DNA of 64,000 nt, taken from positions 19,753,578-19,817,577 of the forward strand of contig NC_091014.1 of assembly GCF_041296385.1 (NCBI RefSeq), in the 5' to 3' direction. Position numbers and translations under genes: made by a program. Under the pieces are notes generated by a model, which saw only the letters and a program-made list of their open reading frames with translations, ran no database searches and was not told the origin of the DNA. Source of the DNA: Aphelocoma coerulescens. Its lineage: Eukaryota > Chordata > Aves > Passeriformes > Corvidae. Of the stretch, positions 1-13,262 are shown one piece after another; position 1 is the first letter of the stretch, and the number at the start of each line of letters is the position of its first letter.

Positions 1-253
1 AGTTCAGGCTAACAGAAGTGAGAGAGCCTCATTCCACAGAGAGGAAACAAAGCAATTTCTGAAGAAACTCTTCACTGAAGCGTCAGTTAAGCCCAGACCG
101 CATATATGAAGTAAAAGACCTCACAACAACAGTCATCTTCCAACCAGAAAAAAACAATGTGCTCCCACAGAACACTTCCTGCCAAGTGACCTGATATCCC
201 CTTCAAAGATAAATATGTGAACTTGTCACTTATGTTCTTAATATAGGCAATGA

Positions 254-357
254 AATCACAAAATCAGAGAATATGCTGAGTTGGAAGGGACTCATCAGGA
301 TCATCTAGTCCAACTCCTGGCCACACACAGGACACCCCAAGAGTCACACCATGTGCT
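254..357 (-). repeat. CR1 LINE fragment (3' region)
   Basis: Read on the plus strand, this stretch has the order typical of a reversed CR1 3' end: an 'atcacaaaatcagagaat' start, then 'gagttggaaggga', 'atcatctagtccaactcctgg' and 'acaggacaccccaa'. That is the reverse complement of the last ~100 bases of an avian CR1. It is a 5'-truncated, non-coding relic with many substitutions, so it is fairly old. The boundary at the right is approximate. Confidence 0.82.
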
Positions 358-2679
358 TTCCCCTGTAGAAATTGCAGGATATGCAGGTAGAAAGTATATA
401 TGATTTAGCCTACTCTACCTTTGCCTGTGCATTAGCTTTCAATTTAGCTCAGAGAGTATTCCAGACTTGCAATTGGTTAACATAGTTCTCCTGTATTTCT
501 TTTATTTAATGTGCAACATAGACAAGTGTTTCCTCTTCTGGACCCAAATATGGTGTGCCCCCAAGTTACTCTGACCAAAAGCAGCACACTCAGGATGAAT
601 GAAAACCAAATGAAAGTCAATAAACATAATGGTTTAATCACTGTAATTTCCTGAATCCTAGGGGTGGCCTATATTTTCTCAAAGGTCATTCAGATTTGAG
701 GTTTTAGGGTGAGTACTTTTCAGCGCTTGCTACTTAGTGGAATTTCCAACCTAGTTTTACATTTCTAGGTATGTGAAGAGAATTCATCACCTGAAAAACT
801 AGTGGTCTGGAAAGGGTTTTAACCATTATTTGAATACTGTGCTTGCCTTGCTCTCACAGCATGGAAGACTATCACAACTTTTCATTGTTTCTTCCACTGC
901 ATGTTTGGAAATGCACTATAAAGGCTACTTTTTATTTGTTCAGAATTCCAAATATATTGGTGAAAAATAGTATTTTCTATAAGTGAGCAGACATTTCTGA
1001 CTTCTACTGCATTTTAAGTTCTAAGTATCATCCTCAAGTGGTTCATATTTTATGTGGAAAAATAAAACTCCACTATGATTTAGACTTTTTTTCTTAAACA
1101 TGCCAGTATATCAAAACCAGAGAGACATTGAAAGCCTTCATTTCTACATCCTCTATTGACCACCCTGAAGCAGTTAAATTCAGATTTCTCCCTAAAGAAG
1201 TACAGATGCACTCAAAATCTCTCACTCCAGCTAATAGTTTGATACACAGGAGTAAAATCAGAAAACTTACTGAATTTATTTGCCCTTTCAAGGACAAGTT
1301 CCTGCACACAGCGTGATCTGTGACCTGCAGTAAATCAAGCATGCATAACTATGAACTAAGCTACTGCTTTTGTGTGGTGCCTCCCTCCTATTAAACAGAT
1401 GTATGGTTTGTCTCAGCAAAGACTGTAAGGATTACCCATCAACCAGGAGCTGCTATCCTTCTTTTTCTTTTAGCTAAAAGCTTCCCCCTCCTCCAGAAAT
1501 TATATTACTATATCTTCATAAGTAAAATACATTTTTACACTATTTTCTCCTTACTTATTGCTTCTTTTTAATTGCACTAACTTCCAACATGAACATTCAT
1601 TTAATGTTGCTTTGCTTTCTATAGATTTGAACAATGATACATTGCACCTCAAAGCTCCAAAGCATGTCACAAACTCTATTCTGCATCCTCAGAAGATAAT
1701 GGGGAAAAAAAAGAGAAACTGCATCTAAAAGTTGATAAGGAGCAGAATTTGGAAAAGAAAATAAAGAAAAGCTTTATCCAGGAATCTTAACAGACTTAAA
1801 TGTCAGGCACATTCTTCACAAGTACTGCTTGCATGTTTGAAGGCCACTGCAGTCAAAATAGGACATTCAAATCTTGTTCTTATTTATATAGTACTGGAGT
1901 GTATGAACCCTGGATGTATTAGTTCAAGGCCAACAAAGCTCTCAGTGGTTTATATTTGAATTTGATTTATGTATACAAGAAAAAGTTTATTTCTTCTATA
2001 AAAACATGTGAGAAGTTTCTCAGAGGGTTTTCCAGGACCAGGGTACTCTAGGCCACTATGGCAACATCTGTAAATACCTGTACTGCAGATACCGGCTTTA
2101 GTCACATGTACTTTTGCAAAAATAGAACATTTGCTGAGGTCTAAATGAAACTTTAAAAAGTTCCCCAAAAAAATGGAAAAAGATTGTGGAATCCGGTGGG
2201 TGGATGGAACACACAGTGATGGTGTAATGAACAATAATCAACAAGATGGGATGGATTTTAATTCAGTTGAATTTCCTCTTCAACATATAAGAAAAAGAAA
2301 CAACTTTTTTTACTACCTTTAGTAATCCTGTTGAGTGAGACAAGGAGATCTAACATTGGCAGTACCAGACCCTAGGTTTAAGGGCTTCCTTTTTTCTCCA
2401 TATCCTCTCCCACTTACCCAGTGGCAGCAGCAATTTGGAGCTTTTCCAGGCTGCTTCTGTTTTCTGGCCTCCCTCACACAAGCAAAGTTATTATTAGCCT
2501 CTAAGGAAAGAAAGAAAATGTGCCTCACACTGGTCCAGAGCTCTGAGCCTCCTGTGCACATTCCTGGGGCTGTGCTTGGTGCTTGAGTAGCTCTTCCCTT
2601 TGTCCCCCAGGAAAAACAGGAGCATCAGATGTGTGTTGCTGCAGCTGCAGGTTGCTAATGGGGCTATAATGAATAGGGT
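358..2679. other. Unique AT-rich DNA, no gene seen
   Basis: Open frames here reach only about 94 codons, overlap on both strands and show no family motif, so I treat them as chance. No RNA gene or recognisable repeat was seen between the CR1 relic on the left and the LTR scrap on the right. Confidence 0.6.
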
Positions 2680-2775
2680 TGTGCTGGTTTGAGACAAATT
2701 TGGAGAAAAATATCCTCTGATAGAAGGTGGTTACAACCATCCCTCCCCAACCAGGTTCAGCAAAAAAAATTCATC
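2680..2775 (-). mobile_element. Terminal fragment of an endogenous retrovirus LTR
   Basis: It starts with TGTGCTGGTTTG and keeps close similarity for ~95 bases to the left end of the LTR at 56438-57028. Shared blocks include 'acaaatttgga', 'tcctctgatag', 'ggttacaacc' and 'ccaggtt', followed by an A-rich run. After about 2775 the similarity stops. In the orientation inferred from the longer copy this is the last ~95 bases of a minus-strand LTR, with the remainder lost. It has no coding capacity, although an open frame of 125 codons begins inside it by chance. Confidence 0.7.
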
Positions 2776-5700
2776 CTAGCACAAAGAAACATTGCATGCC
2801 TAAACAGACCTGCAAAACTGAAGAAGGGAAAAGCAGGCATAAAGAGAGTTATTATGGCAAGTGGAGAAATAGGATCCATGGCCAGAGAAATGAACCTTAG
2901 AAAGGCTTGGCAATGTGAAGGAAAGAGGAGGAATGCCTGCTCCTCTGCGCTTTCTCCAGAAGTAGAGAGTGAAAGAAACTTAGGGTCAGGAGATGAGCTG
3001 GTGAAAGAAAAAGAGTTACTCCTTCAAACTCAGCTCTACAACTGGCATCAGGCCCAAAAGCTGTGAGGCTCCTTGTTTTTCTAGGTCTCGTCATCTTGCT
3101 GGCAAGTGAAGGGCAGTCAGAGCTGCCACGTGTCACAAATAACACATGGCACCTGAGCATCTGTCATGCTTTCTCCTATCCCAGGTAGAAGGTCACTCAT
3201 TGTACTCCCACAGAGCACTATTTGTCTCACAGAAACATGCTGCAGGCCGAAAGTCAGGCAATCATAGGCTCCAGACTCAGTTGACTCTTGTTAATAATTC
3301 TTTGTAGTTCACAACCTTTGTAACCAGCCTGGGCTTCATTTCCCTTAGAAACTTGTCAGGCAGCTATCAGGAGATGTGTGAAAACAGAGATAAACCAAAT
3401 ATATTATTTAACAAATAGCCTCACACTTAGGAAATGTGGACCTTTCAAGCTTTAAAAGTAACATGCTCAGGTTCACCTTGTGATTCAGGACCTCGTGCAG
3501 TCCTGTCTGGTGTGAGGGGTGTGTGGAGCATGTTCCAGCATGCTGGAACCCCTCCAGACTCACCCAGAGTTCTGCAGCTGTCAGCTGAGCACAGAAAAAG
3601 GAGTGTATCCAGCGTGGCTTCTCAGAATAAATTGATCCATACAAGTGAAGCAATCCTGAGAAGATAGCCTCAGCCTGAAAAAACTGAAAATCCTAGAAAC
3701 CAGGAAAATGCTTACTGTGCTAATCTGTGACCCATTGGTTAAGTGAAAGATCAAATCCTTTGGGATTTGTCCTAAAGGACATCGTGAAGCTCTTTCCGTT
3801 CTTAAGAGGCTGTAATCTCTTGAGAGTAAAAAAGCCACAAACAATAAAAACCAAGCTGCTCCCATTGGGCCAGCTTGATTGCTATCTCTGCTCATTCTGT
3901 TTTCAGTGAAGTGTGCTGTAGCTGTAACCACTGAGCAATAGAATAGAATGAATGTATTAATTGCTAAGCTGTATTAAGAGTTTAGCCAAGTGATAAGTGT
4001 GGAATTTCCTTTAATGGCTTATTTACTATACTTAAGTAATGTCTTGAATTATGTACTGAACTTTTAGATCTGTCATAAGACTTATTTTGCCTGGAGACAC
4101 ATAACATGTCAGCCTGCTGCTGTGAGCTGTTTTGCTGTGCATTGCTGGGGATATTGTTCACTCTCACGCAAATCAGCACAGACTGAATTGCACTTACAGA
4201 ACAATTTTGTTTTCAGTAAGCAAGAATGAAAGTTTCAGGAAACAAATTCAGGTTTCTCAACATGAGATTAATTTTGCCCTGTGAAGTCTTCTTAATGCCA
4301 ATGGAAGGCTTAGTTTTCCTGTTCCTTAAAAAGAACTAAGATGAATTATGAGATTTGCAGTAAGTGAAGTAGAATCTGTGAAGACATAAGGACAAGGTGT
4401 ATAGAAAGCTGATACATTTAGAAAATACAGACAAGCTTTTAGACTTCAAAGCACCTTTTCAGAAAGAAGAACTTTCTGGAGTTTTTTATAGTGAGATGTA
4501 TTTGCTGAACTCTAACACAGGAGGTGATAGAATACAGAGAAATTTCTCTGAAAGCTTTTGCAGACTGACAAGACTTAACTCAGGAGATGCCACTGTCCCA
4601 GTGAACTATCTGGTGGGAGTTTGACTATGGCAGAGATGGGGAAATGCATGTGTGACAGCTTTTTTGAGTTTTAAATATTTGCTTTGCCCCAGTGTAATTT
4701 TTGCATAATGGTCTATAATTTCAGGGCTTCAGGAGAGGTTACAGAAGGGCTTTAGTCAAATAGTAATGCAAAGGTGGCACAGCAACTTAAGCAAAAGCAG
4801 TTCATTAACTAACTGAAGTCACCCTCCTCTGACCGCTTTGGTAACCAAACAGTCACAGATCGTTTGACAGCCTCTCTGTACAGCTACACTTACGGAAACT
4901 AAGTTGCCACGAGTGGCATAATGCAAGTGTGCTAAGTCAAGCTAACTCTTCAGCTTTGTGAGTGGGTATCATGCATGACAGTGTGCACCATTAATTTAGT
5001 AGTCACAGATCTACTAATTCATCCCAAAACATTTACTAAGTTTACCATAAAATTAAAGTATCTAGAGTAAAGAGAAGTCTCAAAAAAGAAAAGCTCAACT
5101 GATGGAACTGTGCCATTCCCTTGAAAGTTATTGCTTCGACAAACCTGTTGGCTAGCTAGGGTAAGAGTAATCTAATCTAAGTATAAATGTCTAAAATTTG
5201 GTCATTTCAGTCTGAGATGGTCATTTTAGCTTTTTTGTATAGCAAGAAGTGAGCAGCCGGCTGATTCATGTGTCCTGTCTTTTCATCGCTATCTGACCGT
5301 GAGACAAATCTGACTCTGCCTATTTCTCCTCAATGACTATAAAGAGTTTAGGGAAAATAGTTCAGGCTTAGATGTTTACATTTTAGATGTGTAAGTTAAT
5401 GTAGACTAAATCTTATCCTTTCTCTCTATTCCTTTCCTTTCTGTTTTCTATATTATTCTGGTGTAATAGGATCTCTAAAAGTTTAAATTATCAACCCATG
5501 CATTGGGTAATGATTGGAAAAATACATAATAGTAACTAAGCTTTCATTAGTACAAAAAATGCAGTAGTAGTTTATTAATTTTCTCACCTCACTCTTTGAC
5601 CCTTGGCTTTAGTGTGTAGGAGCTTGTTCTAGGCATGAAATAGGACCTCGGTTCTCTTGCTTGTTGAATATTTGAGTATTATATTTTGTTTGAACTAAAA

Positions 5701-8700
5701 GCCCAGGCAGTGGCTGCTTTAGAAGCATTCAAATAGCATAAAATATGAGCAAGGGAGCATGCATAGCAAATAAAATAATTCATTTTCACACAATCCACTA
5801 GAATCTAGAAAATCATTACTAGTGAAATTGTTTCAAAAAATTCCCACTAGCAGCACTTACCAGTCTGCCTGACTGGTGGCCTTAATTTACAAATCAAGGC
5901 AACACAAAACAATACAGAGCAAGGAACTTCATCAAGCATATTTTTCCTTCTGTTTTTACTTCTATCTTAATATAAAAGCCCAAAATGCATAGTCAGAAAT
6001 GTAAATAGCATTCTTCAGTCTTACTACTTTTGCTTTTTGGCAATTATGTTAATTCATTATATGTGAAATATATTGTATTTATTATATGTTTGAACTGTAT
6101 AACTTTCCACATTTCTGTACAGTACGTGTTACTGTAAGATTTGTTAATGACGCAGTAATTGTGTTTTTCTGAGCTGAATTGTCATAATGTGTCTGAGCTC
6201 TATGGTGAGGGTGGCTAATATGAGTTCCCATTGGGAAAACAAAGGAAAGGAAGACAAAAAAGAAAACCAAATTGCAACAATTGAAAATTATGCCTATCAT
6301 TCCAAAATGACTTATAATCCATGAGAACCAATAGAAAGCCAGGTGAAAATATTGCATTATCTACAGGGAAATTGTTGTTCATTTTCTTGTTCCATTCCTT
6401 AGCACAGTTCTCCACAAGAACTTCTGCAGACCTTGAACAGGATACCGCAGGTTGTTATTGGATGTATTAACCCAGAAAGCAATTAAAATGCAGCTCATTT
6501 AACTGTGTAGTAAAACCGCTGAGAAAACTGCAGGCAGCTGAGGAATCTGCAGAGATCTGCGGTGGATTCTCACCAGTTCTGTGCTGGACAGAAGATGTAG
6601 GTTCTTCTTCACAGCAAACTTTGGGGTTTGGAATTTTCAGGTTAAAACAAAATATTTGGAACACATATTCTCAAAATGTTGTTGTAGCAAAACACTGGTC
6701 AAAATTTTATTATTCAGAAATCTCACTGTACACCTCTTCAAAAGCTGTTCAGGCCATTAATGATTCAGCTTGAATGAAACAACACCTTTCAAGAATTAAT
6801 TTTTTCAAAAACTGCCTGACCAACTCTGCCCTGTGTTTATAGAAGCCATTTAAAAATAGGTTTAAATGCATTTTTAAAATTGCAAATTAGGGGAAATCTA
6901 TTTACTTGAGAAGTGTAGATCCATAAATAATGCTGAACTTCTATCTTCATCTAGCAACAACTGGTATTTCTGACAAGTTACAATTATTATTGAAGGACAA
7001 AAGTTACACGTGACTGTTCAGGACAAACCCTTCAATTCCTGCTCAGGTCTCAGCAAACTTTCTATTACTGACCTCTGCTAAAGAGCTCTCTGTCCTTTGT
7101 AGTTTTGGTCAACTACCTAATCTTCTGCAGAAAAAATAGTAATACTAACAAACTAGAAATATATTACAAACAGAATAGCTCATAGATCTGCCCATAAAGC
7201 ATCTCTCTCTGCTACCAGTTTGTGTCTCTGCTCTTTATTTCTAGTTTCCCTGTTCTCCTCTGCCTACTATCATCAGTTACAATTAGGTTGTTAATGCTTC
7301 CAGAAAAATTCTCCTCTGGACAATATCTTTGTATTTTACATATCTGAAGACTGTCTTGCTCACAGTTGGAGTGTTAATAATAACAAAGGGGATTTGACAT
7401 ACTCACCAGGATTTCAAACTGGCCTTGAAAGAGAAATGGGGCTTGTCTCTGAGGCATATTTACAAGGAGTAAAAAATTTTAAAAATTCAGAGCTGCTTTA
7501 AATTCTTTTGTGAGACCGCTGTTTTCAGGAAATGGAATGAAGAGTGAATGAAGAGAGATACATATTTCTCCCTCTGACAGTACTAATCAGGCAGCTCTAG
7601 TCTACACATAGTGTTCATTAGGTCACTTGAAATAAACAGGACCATAAGTACCTCTAACCACATTGTAAATTTTTCATGCTAAACCATTCTCTCACAGTTT
7701 AAGCTAGATCAGACAAACAAAATTATGGATGACTTTTTAAAATATAAGCAATCAGGATATGAAGCTACAGTGCTAAGGAATTCTCTCTGATATCTGTGGG
7801 TGAGAAGATCATAAAAAAAGAGAATGAGAAGCTCATGTAAGACTGGAGCTAAATTGTCCACTCTACGAACATTCCCTTAAGGTTTCAATCCATGTTTCTT
7901 AGGCAAAATTAAATAAGATTGCAATTTTCTGTAAGAAAATAAGTAAGCACAGTAAGTACTTGTGAGAGATTGTGAAAAAGGCTGATTTTAAGGAATTCAT
8001 TCTGGTGGGTTAAAGAGCTCCATCTGAAAATAATTCCAGATTCAGAATAATAGGAGTTGAAGAGCCTATCTTTTCATCCAGTTTATGTTTGAATTTAGGA
8101 AGCCTAAGGCACTTTTGCCATGTTATTGTCAGACCTTAAAGGATTAAAAGTACAAAATCCTTCAGATGACTTTTCCCTGTTAAGTGGTTTTTTTTTTTCT
8201 GAGGTACCTGGAAACGGGTCTGGTTTTCAGTCTGTTTAGCCCTCTGTGAAAAATAGACCTGAGTGATGTTTTATGTGTTACAATCTCCTGAGAAGTGCAG
8301 GCCATGAGGAAAGGTCTTTAGGTCTGCCCTCACAAGCAAATCCCAGGGGAAAGGATCTTCCAGATATGCAACACACCAGCCGTTGGACTGCCATGGGATT
8401 GATGGCACTTCAAACACACGGCACCTGAGCACAAGAAAGAGTGATCAATAATTCAGGCAATGCCAATTTGGAAGTGCTAGAAAGTCTCATATATAAGGTA
8501 TTTTGAATGTTTTGGACCTGAAAAAATAGAAATCCCCAAAACTTTGGTTTCTGCTAAATTTTCAATATATTCTAATTAGAACGATCACCTACTGCTAGGT
8601 GATAACTCAAGAGATGTTCAGGGAAGGAGCACACTGTTTGACCTGGACTAATTAATTCAATTGAAAAAACAGAAGTAATTTAAAAAAATGATAAATATAC

Positions 8701-9339
8701 TTTCTCTGACAGACAAATTCCTACCTCGTCACTTTTTTGTGCAACCTACATATGTGATTGCAGATGGAAGGCTTTCGTGTGCTACCATAGATGTAATTTT
8801 CTGAAAGAAAAAAAGAGCAAGGTATGCAAATGCAAGAAAGAAAAATACATATTATGGATAAGTGTACAACACACTTTTCTTTTTTTCAGTCTGAGAGCTT
8901 TAAAAGCACTTTAGTGTGGTTAATATTTTGTCTCCACTGACCTGTGCTGAGTTGCTTAAGATTTATGATCAAATATAGCATTTTTCAGAATCAATAGTTT
9001 GCTGGTCAGAAAGGATTTCCTCAAGCACGTGCAAGTGGCTGCCTGAAGATGCTGACCACCTTCCTTCTCTGCAGCAAACAGCCATGGTGAATTTTATCAT
9101 AAGGTCAATTACTTACAGGTGGATGCCGTTTTCAGGTCTTTTGCACAGATACTTTTCTCTTCATTTTCTGTACTCAGGATGAAACAGGAAATGCAAATGT
9201 CTCGGTAATCTTATTCAATGTAGTGGTCAAATTCCTGTTATAAGTTATTGTGACTCAGTTTGTTTAAGAAAGCAGTTGTGATTTACCTCAGCCAAATATA
9301 CACAGGTAGCTGTTTTCTGTTTCCTTGTCCTTGCTTCTC
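2776..9339. other. Unique AT-rich DNA, no gene seen
   Basis: About 6.5 kb with only short overlapping open frames (up to 116 codons) and no motif I can name. No CR1, LTR or RNA gene was recognised. Three open segments with good minus-strand splice signals at 8271-9167 are discussed as a weak finding. Confidence 0.55.
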
Positions 9340-9370
9340 AAATACTATGTTGTAGCAAAACATAGTATTT
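9340..9370. repeat. Perfect 12-bp inverted repeat (hairpin)
   Basis: The left arm AAATACTATGTT (9340-9351) is the exact reverse complement of AACATAGTATTT (9359-9370), with a 7-base loop. Such a long perfect stem with so short a loop is unlikely by chance in a window of this size. No TA or TTAA duplication marks it as a transposon end, and the stem is too short for a typical pre-microRNA. Confidence 0.85.
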
Positions 9371-9447
9371 TGTATTATCTTTTGAATTTGATGGGGGCTT
9401 TAGTTTTCACTGAAATCTTTATTGTTAGTCTGTATAGTTATTTGCTT

Positions 9448-9483
9448 ATTGATATTCTTCTGCCAATTGATATTCCTTTGCCA
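9448..9483. repeat. Two-copy 18-bp tandem repeat
   Basis: ATTGATATTCTTCTGCCA is followed directly by ATTGATATTCCTTTGCCA, 16 of 18 bases alike. This is a small local duplication that lies within 80 bases of the hairpin at 9340-9370. Confidence 0.85.
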
Positions 9484-12400
9484 AATAAGCTTCAGCCAGT
9501 GGTCAGAACTGCAGGGATGGGGTGGCCAGGAGGTTTTCAGGTGCAGAGGAGAGCAAGACAGCAGCAGTGCAAGAGTGTGAGAGCTCTTCTGTCCTCCAAA
9601 TACCCATACTAACCAGAGAGAAGCAGGGTTGGGGTTGCCACATCACAGAAATTTGCTTGAAGAAACACAGTTAATAATCTCTGCTGCCCTGCCGGGAATG
9701 GAACGCTTTTCCAGTGTCTTGGTCAGGTAAAGAGCATTTAGCACCAGCAGTCTATCAGCCATCTGTGATTTCTGAGATTTTTCAAAAGTTGTCAAGTACT
9801 TAATTTCTGTTGAAATCATATTGCATGTTAGTATTTTTTATACCATCTCATTCCTTCCTGTCAGCAGATACCTCACTACTGAAAGGACACTATCTCCAAA
9901 AATCCAAACAGAATCTTTTAGAAATCCAGTACAGCTTTCCATATACCTCCATAAATATACTAACACAGCTGTACTGCGGAAGTGATGAAATACCTACCAG
10001 AAGGAAATAAGCCATTAGGAGAAACAATAATGCCTAAATCTAGAGAAAGAGAAAGCATATTGAAATCCAGGCAAGAAGAAAAAAATACCATTTAATCATT
10101 CGATTAAATGAGAATCCAATGGGCAAATGAACTTTTTATAGTTTCCTGAGATGGCATAACATACAGGTTGAGCAGACCTCCTCTGAAGGTAACAAAATGC
10201 AGGCTTTGCTTTTATGAAGCAAAACATGGTAGTGACTGCTTGCCCAGATGTAGATCTTAATGTATTCACAGAGAAGCATTTGGCTGGCTCAGCCATTTTC
10301 AAAGTGTACATCTAGATGAAAGCAGTGCAATATTAATGTCCACCAAAGGCATTAACAGGAAATGCAGATATAGGGCAGAGATTTAGGATTCTCTGAATAA
10401 ACACTCTACTGCAATCAGAAGTGGGTGAGTGTTGGATAGTGTCTTGCTTGCGTGAGAAGCAGAAAGAACAAAGAAATGTGTCCCTTCACCTAGTAACTCT
10501 GTATTTGTCTTCTCTCATATTTGTACTCTGTCACCTTTTTTCACTTAATTACTGGCCTAATTACCACTCATAACTGATCTTTTCTAAGGCTCAACTTTAT
10601 TTCTTTGTGGAAGAGAGTATTTTAGGACCACCCAGATTTAGTAGGCAAGTTTTTTGTTCTATCTTCTCTATACAAGGTGAGATGGTGGACTATCTTCTAG
10701 TCATCACTGCTTACTACTTAATAACACACAGTAGACTTTCACACAGGTATTAGGAACTGGTTATCCTTTTTCTTTAATGTTTTCCCACTTACTAGTTTTT
10801 CAGTACTCAGCTGGTCATATATGTTCTCCATGAGCTGCTTTGTTATGTATGAAAGTACACTATAATATCTACCTTAAACAAAAAGGATTGAATTTGTCTG
10901 ATTTTTAATCACCTTATGTTTCTTCAGTTGAGTTTGTCTTACACACCCTGAATTCCCACTACAGTCAAATCTGGGGTATAATGAAGGAAAGATTGATCCT
11001 TGCTAATTTTCTCAAATAGGTTTTTGTGCAATAAACCACAGAATATTACTGAAAATAACAGTTCCACTCAGGATTAAAATTTATCAGTTAATGAATACTT
11101 TCTGGTCTTCTCAAGTTTCCTTTTTTCTCTAATTTGCAATTCTGTAGACAAGGCCTATGATGCTGCATCATTTCACAACGCTTGTATTTCTTGTTCATCT
11201 GTGTTCTTATGTGTTGTTTAGTGTGCTAGTAAAACCCTCCTTAGTATTTGCTTTCAGAGAAAATCTTTGTGTTTAGAAAACAGAAAAGAAAGAGGGATGG
11301 AGAGTCTTCTTTCCAGGCTGGGACATTGTTTTCCCAGGGTTCTCTATTCTGTGTTGAGGAAGGTTAGATTTTCCCCTCACCAGATGGTCTTCTGAATCAT
11401 GTGACATCTTCATCACATTTACAGGTGCAGACTATTGCGTACTGAGCTCCCAGGTAACAGCCAGTTGCACAAAAAACCTTTGAGAGTTATTAGCAACTTT
11501 AATTAACGGCATGTGAATCATGTACTCACGTCTTCTAATTATGACCAGTTACCTGAAACCCGTAGCTATGTTACAAACTAGCAGCACCCAAGAGAGCACA
11601 CTATGTCAAAACATTTCTGATTTGCAAAAGAAACAACCCTTCCAGAGCTATTATTAAATATTGGAGAGATATGTTTCCATTATCAACTAACAAACTAGTT
11701 CACCATCCCTTCAACCAAAAAGGCACCCATTTAAATGAAAGACAGTCATACAGTTTATTTACGTGGATGCTGATGTAGTTCAAACAGGTGCTGACTTGAA
11801 CTCTTTTAAACTGTTTCTGCTGAACAAGCATAAACAACTTACCAGTAATACATACAGCTGAAGCATAGTAAGGTTATTTTCCTTAAAGGAAAAGCAGTTA
11901 ATGACATCACTAAAATATTTTCTGGAATGTCTGACTAGGAGTGTCTTTTATATCCTACTGTATTCTCTTATAAAAGGCCTTTTTTTTTTTTTTTTTTCAA
12001 AAAACCTTGTACTGGGATTAATAAAGTAAATCTGACATTTGTGTATTACAGATTCCAAGAAATCTCTGAATACCCAATGGTGTGTTACTTCTCCTTCCCT
12101 AACTCATTTATACTATGTTAAAAGCAAATAGTAGAGTAAGCAAAGAAAATACAGATAATAAAGAAATGGAAATCCTTGTTGTTTAAATATCTGGTTGGGG
12201 AGCACAGATATTCTAGAAAACTTTGGGTATTGCCTCTGTTGATACATATGATTAAGTGCCCTCCAATGGTGCATGAAAGTGAGCAGCTGATGATGTGAAA
12301 TCCTAGAGGCACCTCATGCCTTTTCGTGGGAAGCTCTGTGAGGAGGGCTCAGGGAGCCTGGGGATTTCAGCTTTCTCCAGTTTCTCACCGATGGGGACAG

Positions 12401-13231
12401 GGGTCTGTTGGGTTGAGAATGGCTTCCCCCGTCCCTGCTGACCCAGCTGCTCCAGGGAAGGTTAAGCCTGTGTTGTGCAGTGGTTTTTCCCTGTGTTTTT
12501 CCTGGGACTTCTCCTTTGCCCCAATTCCATACACTTTATCTTTTCTCCAGAGAGCCATTCCTTACTCTTTCTGGGCCTGATCCCAGAAGCACTGGGATGA
12601 CGAGAAATCGCGGAAGAGAGTTGCACTAATTTTAGTAAGCTTGGGAACAGTTTCTGTGGAAATCAGAGAGAAAAAGCCCCCAAAATACCTAAAGAAAATG
12701 ATGAAAAAGCTATTGATGAAATCCTATTCATCATGGAATTGAACAGGAATATTTATTATTAATGTAATTTACTTCAATTGTTTTATGATTTACCTTTGTA
12801 CATTCTAAAGTGTTTCTAGCAACCAATGAAATATTTCAGTAAACAGAAAGCATTTTGATTATTTCACCATAAGAAATTTTCAAGTCTTTTGTGGAGTTAT
12901 ATTTTTGTCTTTATTCTCCTACAAGGAATTCAGCAGAGAAAAAAAAAAAATTAACACTGGGATGCACTAGAATCCAAGCATTATATGATGTTTGTTTAAT
13001 GTTTTCCTTTCCTAGTCTTTGGGTTTTACCTTTTCCTGGAAGAAATGAATAATCGATTCCCTGAATAATTGTCATATAGTTAATAACAATTCAAAAAGGA
13101 AAAATGCGTCAGAATAATCTCTTCAATAAGATGGTTTGTGTTACAGTAGTTATATAAATATAAAGGGTTTTAAGTAACTAAAAAGTAAAAATCACACCAA
13201 TGATGTTCTGTTCAGTTCTTCTCTCAAACAG
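9484..13231. other. Unique DNA with one GC-richer pocket
   Basis: No gene or known repeat was recognised. It contains an 18-T run at 11980-11997 and a GC-richer pocket at about 12320-12600, which holds an 84-codon open frame without a family motif. The pocket differs in composition from its flanks and might be an old insertion, but I could not match it to an element. Confidence 0.5.
11980..11997. repeat. Poly(T) run, 18 bases
   Basis: An uninterrupted run of T. I see no retroposed body next to it that would make it a poly(A) tail on the minus strand. Confidence 0.9.
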
Positions 13232-13262
13232 GCACACTCACACACACTTATATATATGTACA
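13232..13262. repeat. Compound CA/TA microsatellite
   Basis: CA dinucleotides pass into TA dinucleotides and then into a degenerate GTACACATAT stretch. It is a simple repeat with likely length variation. Confidence 0.85.

Noticed and set aside
2689..3066. 125-codon plus-strand open frame
   Set aside because: It begins inside the LTR fragment and runs into unrelated unique DNA; no retroviral or host protein motif.
10088..10109. CATTTAATC / GATTAAATG hairpin with 4-base loop
   Set aside because: Nine-base AT-rich stems are expected repeatedly by chance.
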